DNA from: Rhynochetos jubatus
Lineage: Eukaryota > Chordata > Aves > Eurypygiformes > Rhynochetidae
Length of the DNA: 64,000 nucleotides
Direction: 5' to 3'
Assembly: GCA_027574665.1 (NCBI GenBank)
Contig: CM050653.1
Coordinates: 10,686,664-10,750,663, forward strand
Positions within the stretch are counted from its first letter, which is position 1. The number at the start of each line of letters is the position of its first letter. The notes below the pieces were generated by a model. That model was not told the origin of the DNA. It saw nothing but the letters and a program-made list of their open reading frames with translations, and did no database searches. The position numbers were made by a program, and so were the translations under genes. Positions 62,266-64,000 of this stretch are shown here, one piece after another.

Positions 62266-64000
62266 AGGCAAACCAGTTCTGATGTCTACAAAAAAGCCAA
62301 AACCTTCCTGTTCACATCAACTTTCAAAAGACCAGCTTCAGCTTTCATTTTTGTTTATATGAGAGACTAAAAAGTCCCTAAACAACTTCCCTGATGTTAA
62401 AATTGTTCTGAATGTACTCACTTCAAAGAAAATTATTCATCACCTTTACCACTAAATGGCAGAAGATGCAGATCTACTGCATTCTTACATGTGGGGTGTC
62501 GTTATGGGTCCCACCTAACCCTCAAAGCTCTGAAAGATCCTAATCCGATAATCTACAAGTAGACATGAGAGAACCTTTGTGTTTCCTCATTCAACTTTTC
62601 ATACAAGAAAATACTGCAGAGGACAAAATTAGCCTAAAACTAGAAACAAGTCTAAACCAATAAAATAGAATAGTGAATTTTGAATCTGCATTTGCATTTT
62701 TACTTTTAGATTTAAAATTTTTGAAGATAATTTTACAGAGTAAGTTGGAAGAGGTAACCCAAAATCGCGTTCTTTAATATCAAATCCTGCATACCTCACT
62801 CTTAGCTTATCTCCAACGAAGAATTTTACAAGAAAAATATTGCTAGCAATATCATCTAAATCTGCAAGAAAATGATTTTTCAGTGTCAGATCTAACAGTC
62901 TGCTGCAAAGCTCTTCACATCACTTGTCTCCCAGCAGTGGACTTCAGAGTAAACGTACTTCAAAGACTGAATTCTCGTCACACTGCTTTAAGACAGAAGA
63001 ATGACTATATATGAGTATATAGTATACACGTTAGGGTAAATACTGCAGCATTTTTCTGCACCATGTTCATAATTTAAAAGCCCTTTTCACAACTGAAGCA
63101 GTTAATGAGAGAGATAATGGTAATGGAAATTTTGATTTCAGAACACAAGATGGCAGCCTCCAAAAGGGAATAGGAAGTTGTCCCAAATCACTTCCAACAG
63201 TTATGGACCTTTTCATAGTAACATTAGGTCTCAGACTGCAAGAGTCCAAACTTTACCATCTTTTTCATATGGATTAATCACAGAAATCATGAATAAAATC
63301 CAAAAAGCAAATATGAAGCAAAGGCATATTTCATTAAGAGAAAAGCATACCAAAAGTAGCTTATGGGAAATATTTTGTGTATTTCCAGCTACGACTTCTC
63401 AAAAGGCTTTACTTCCAAAGGCCAAAAAAAATGCAGATTTCTAATCCATGGCCAAAATTTGCAAGTAAAACTCATTGATACATAAATGTAAAATCAACCA
63501 AGAACTACTGGCAACTTTACCATGCAAAAGTGAATTAAGTCAATGCTTCTTCCCATAAACAGCCAAAGCTTCTATATGTATGGCTATATTGCGATCTATG
63601 GGGGAGCGGCTAAAAGCCAGATTCTTACAAAGCTGCAATTCAACTTTGCTGAATAACTGAGATGATGCTAAGTACGCTATGCACGATGCAAAAGCAAAGG
63701 CCTGCCATGGGTTACTTTCCTCCTTAAATAATATGCAAAATGTTTGTGTGCAAATAAAAACATATCTCCATGGATGAGCTTCATTTTCTGTAACTTCTAC
63801 CTGAAAAAGTCAGACAAGGTCTTCCAGACTTTCTCCAAACTTTTCCAGCAGAGAACAAGATGTCATAAGAGAACCTAAAAAGCTATTTTTTGACATTGCT
63901 TTAACCTCCATCCAGCTTATTTACACAGTAATGACTCAATCATAGGTTGTAGAAATGATCCCACAACAAAATATAACTAACTATTCAATGCAGTTCCATT
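62266..64000. other. PTPRN2 intron, right edge, nothing recognised
   Basis: This is AT-rich intron with a short TATATGAGTATATAGTATAC stretch near 63007. The open frames are short and unsupported. The preceding PTPRN2 exon (encoding the cysteine-containing segment before DGIFGRCQ) was not found anywhere to the right of 11366. Confidence 0.5.

Noticed and set aside
1-64000. CRISPR arrays, tRNA or rRNA genes, intronic microRNA miR-153-2 and bacterial-type operons
   Set aside because: No regularly spaced repeats, no tRNA B-box context, no rRNA or miR-153 seed-containing hairpin was seen. The sequence is avian intron.

Overview
This is vertebrate, almost certainly avian, nuclear DNA. It is AT-rich and nearly all non-coding, and it carries several copies of the bird LINE CR1. 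These include the diagnostic 3' tail ending in ATTCTATGATTCTATG on the plus strand and the matching AATCATAGAATGGTTTGGGT on the minus strand. There is also one LTR of a widespread avian endogenous retrovirus family. The CR1 tail variants and the LTR type look more like a neoavian bird than a chicken, but that is an impression from memory. Nothing suggests a prokaryotic, plasmid or phage origin.

Only one protein-coding segment is convincing: a 114-bp exon on the minus strand at 11253-11366. It has a strong polypyrimidine tract and CAG acceptor, a GT donor and phase 1 at both ends. It encodes a conserved part of the luminal N-terminal (RESP18-homology) region of PTPRN2 (phogrin, IA-2 beta), a dense-core-granule receptor-type tyrosine phosphatase homologue. 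PTPRN2 is very large in vertebrates with enormous early introns. The rest of the window therefore reads as intron on both sides of this exon: 11367-64000 upstream and 1-11252 downstream in gene order.

From left to right: 1-482 is the 3' part of an avian ERV LTR with TATA box and polyadenylation signal. A CR1 tail lies at 3329-3559 and the PTPRN2 exon at 11253-11366. An unusual pair of overlapping inverted repeats is at 15143-15178, and a minus-strand CR1 with recognisable ORF2 C-terminal coding is at 16197-16765. A compact CpG island follows at 17245-17592, then a CR1 tail at 25520-25700. A nested pair, a younger CR1 inside an older CR1, spans 28220-29604. A short ancient interspersed-repeat fragment is at 38550-38591, and a G-quadruplex motif on the PTPRN2 sense strand is at 43357-43382. 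A 52-bp remnant at 45538-45589 has both ends of the same LTR family but none of its middle. CR1 tails follow at 48080-48287, 50817-50917 and 62233-62265, and a CpG-enriched intronic patch lies at 58900-59530.

I found no tRNA, rRNA, CRISPR array or multi-gene system. The points most worth a second look are the CpG island about 6 kb upstream of the exon (a possible intronic promoter), the CpG-rich patch near 59 kb, the sense-strand G-quadruplex, the two-hairpin element at 15.1 kb, the nested CR1 and the collapsed LTR.
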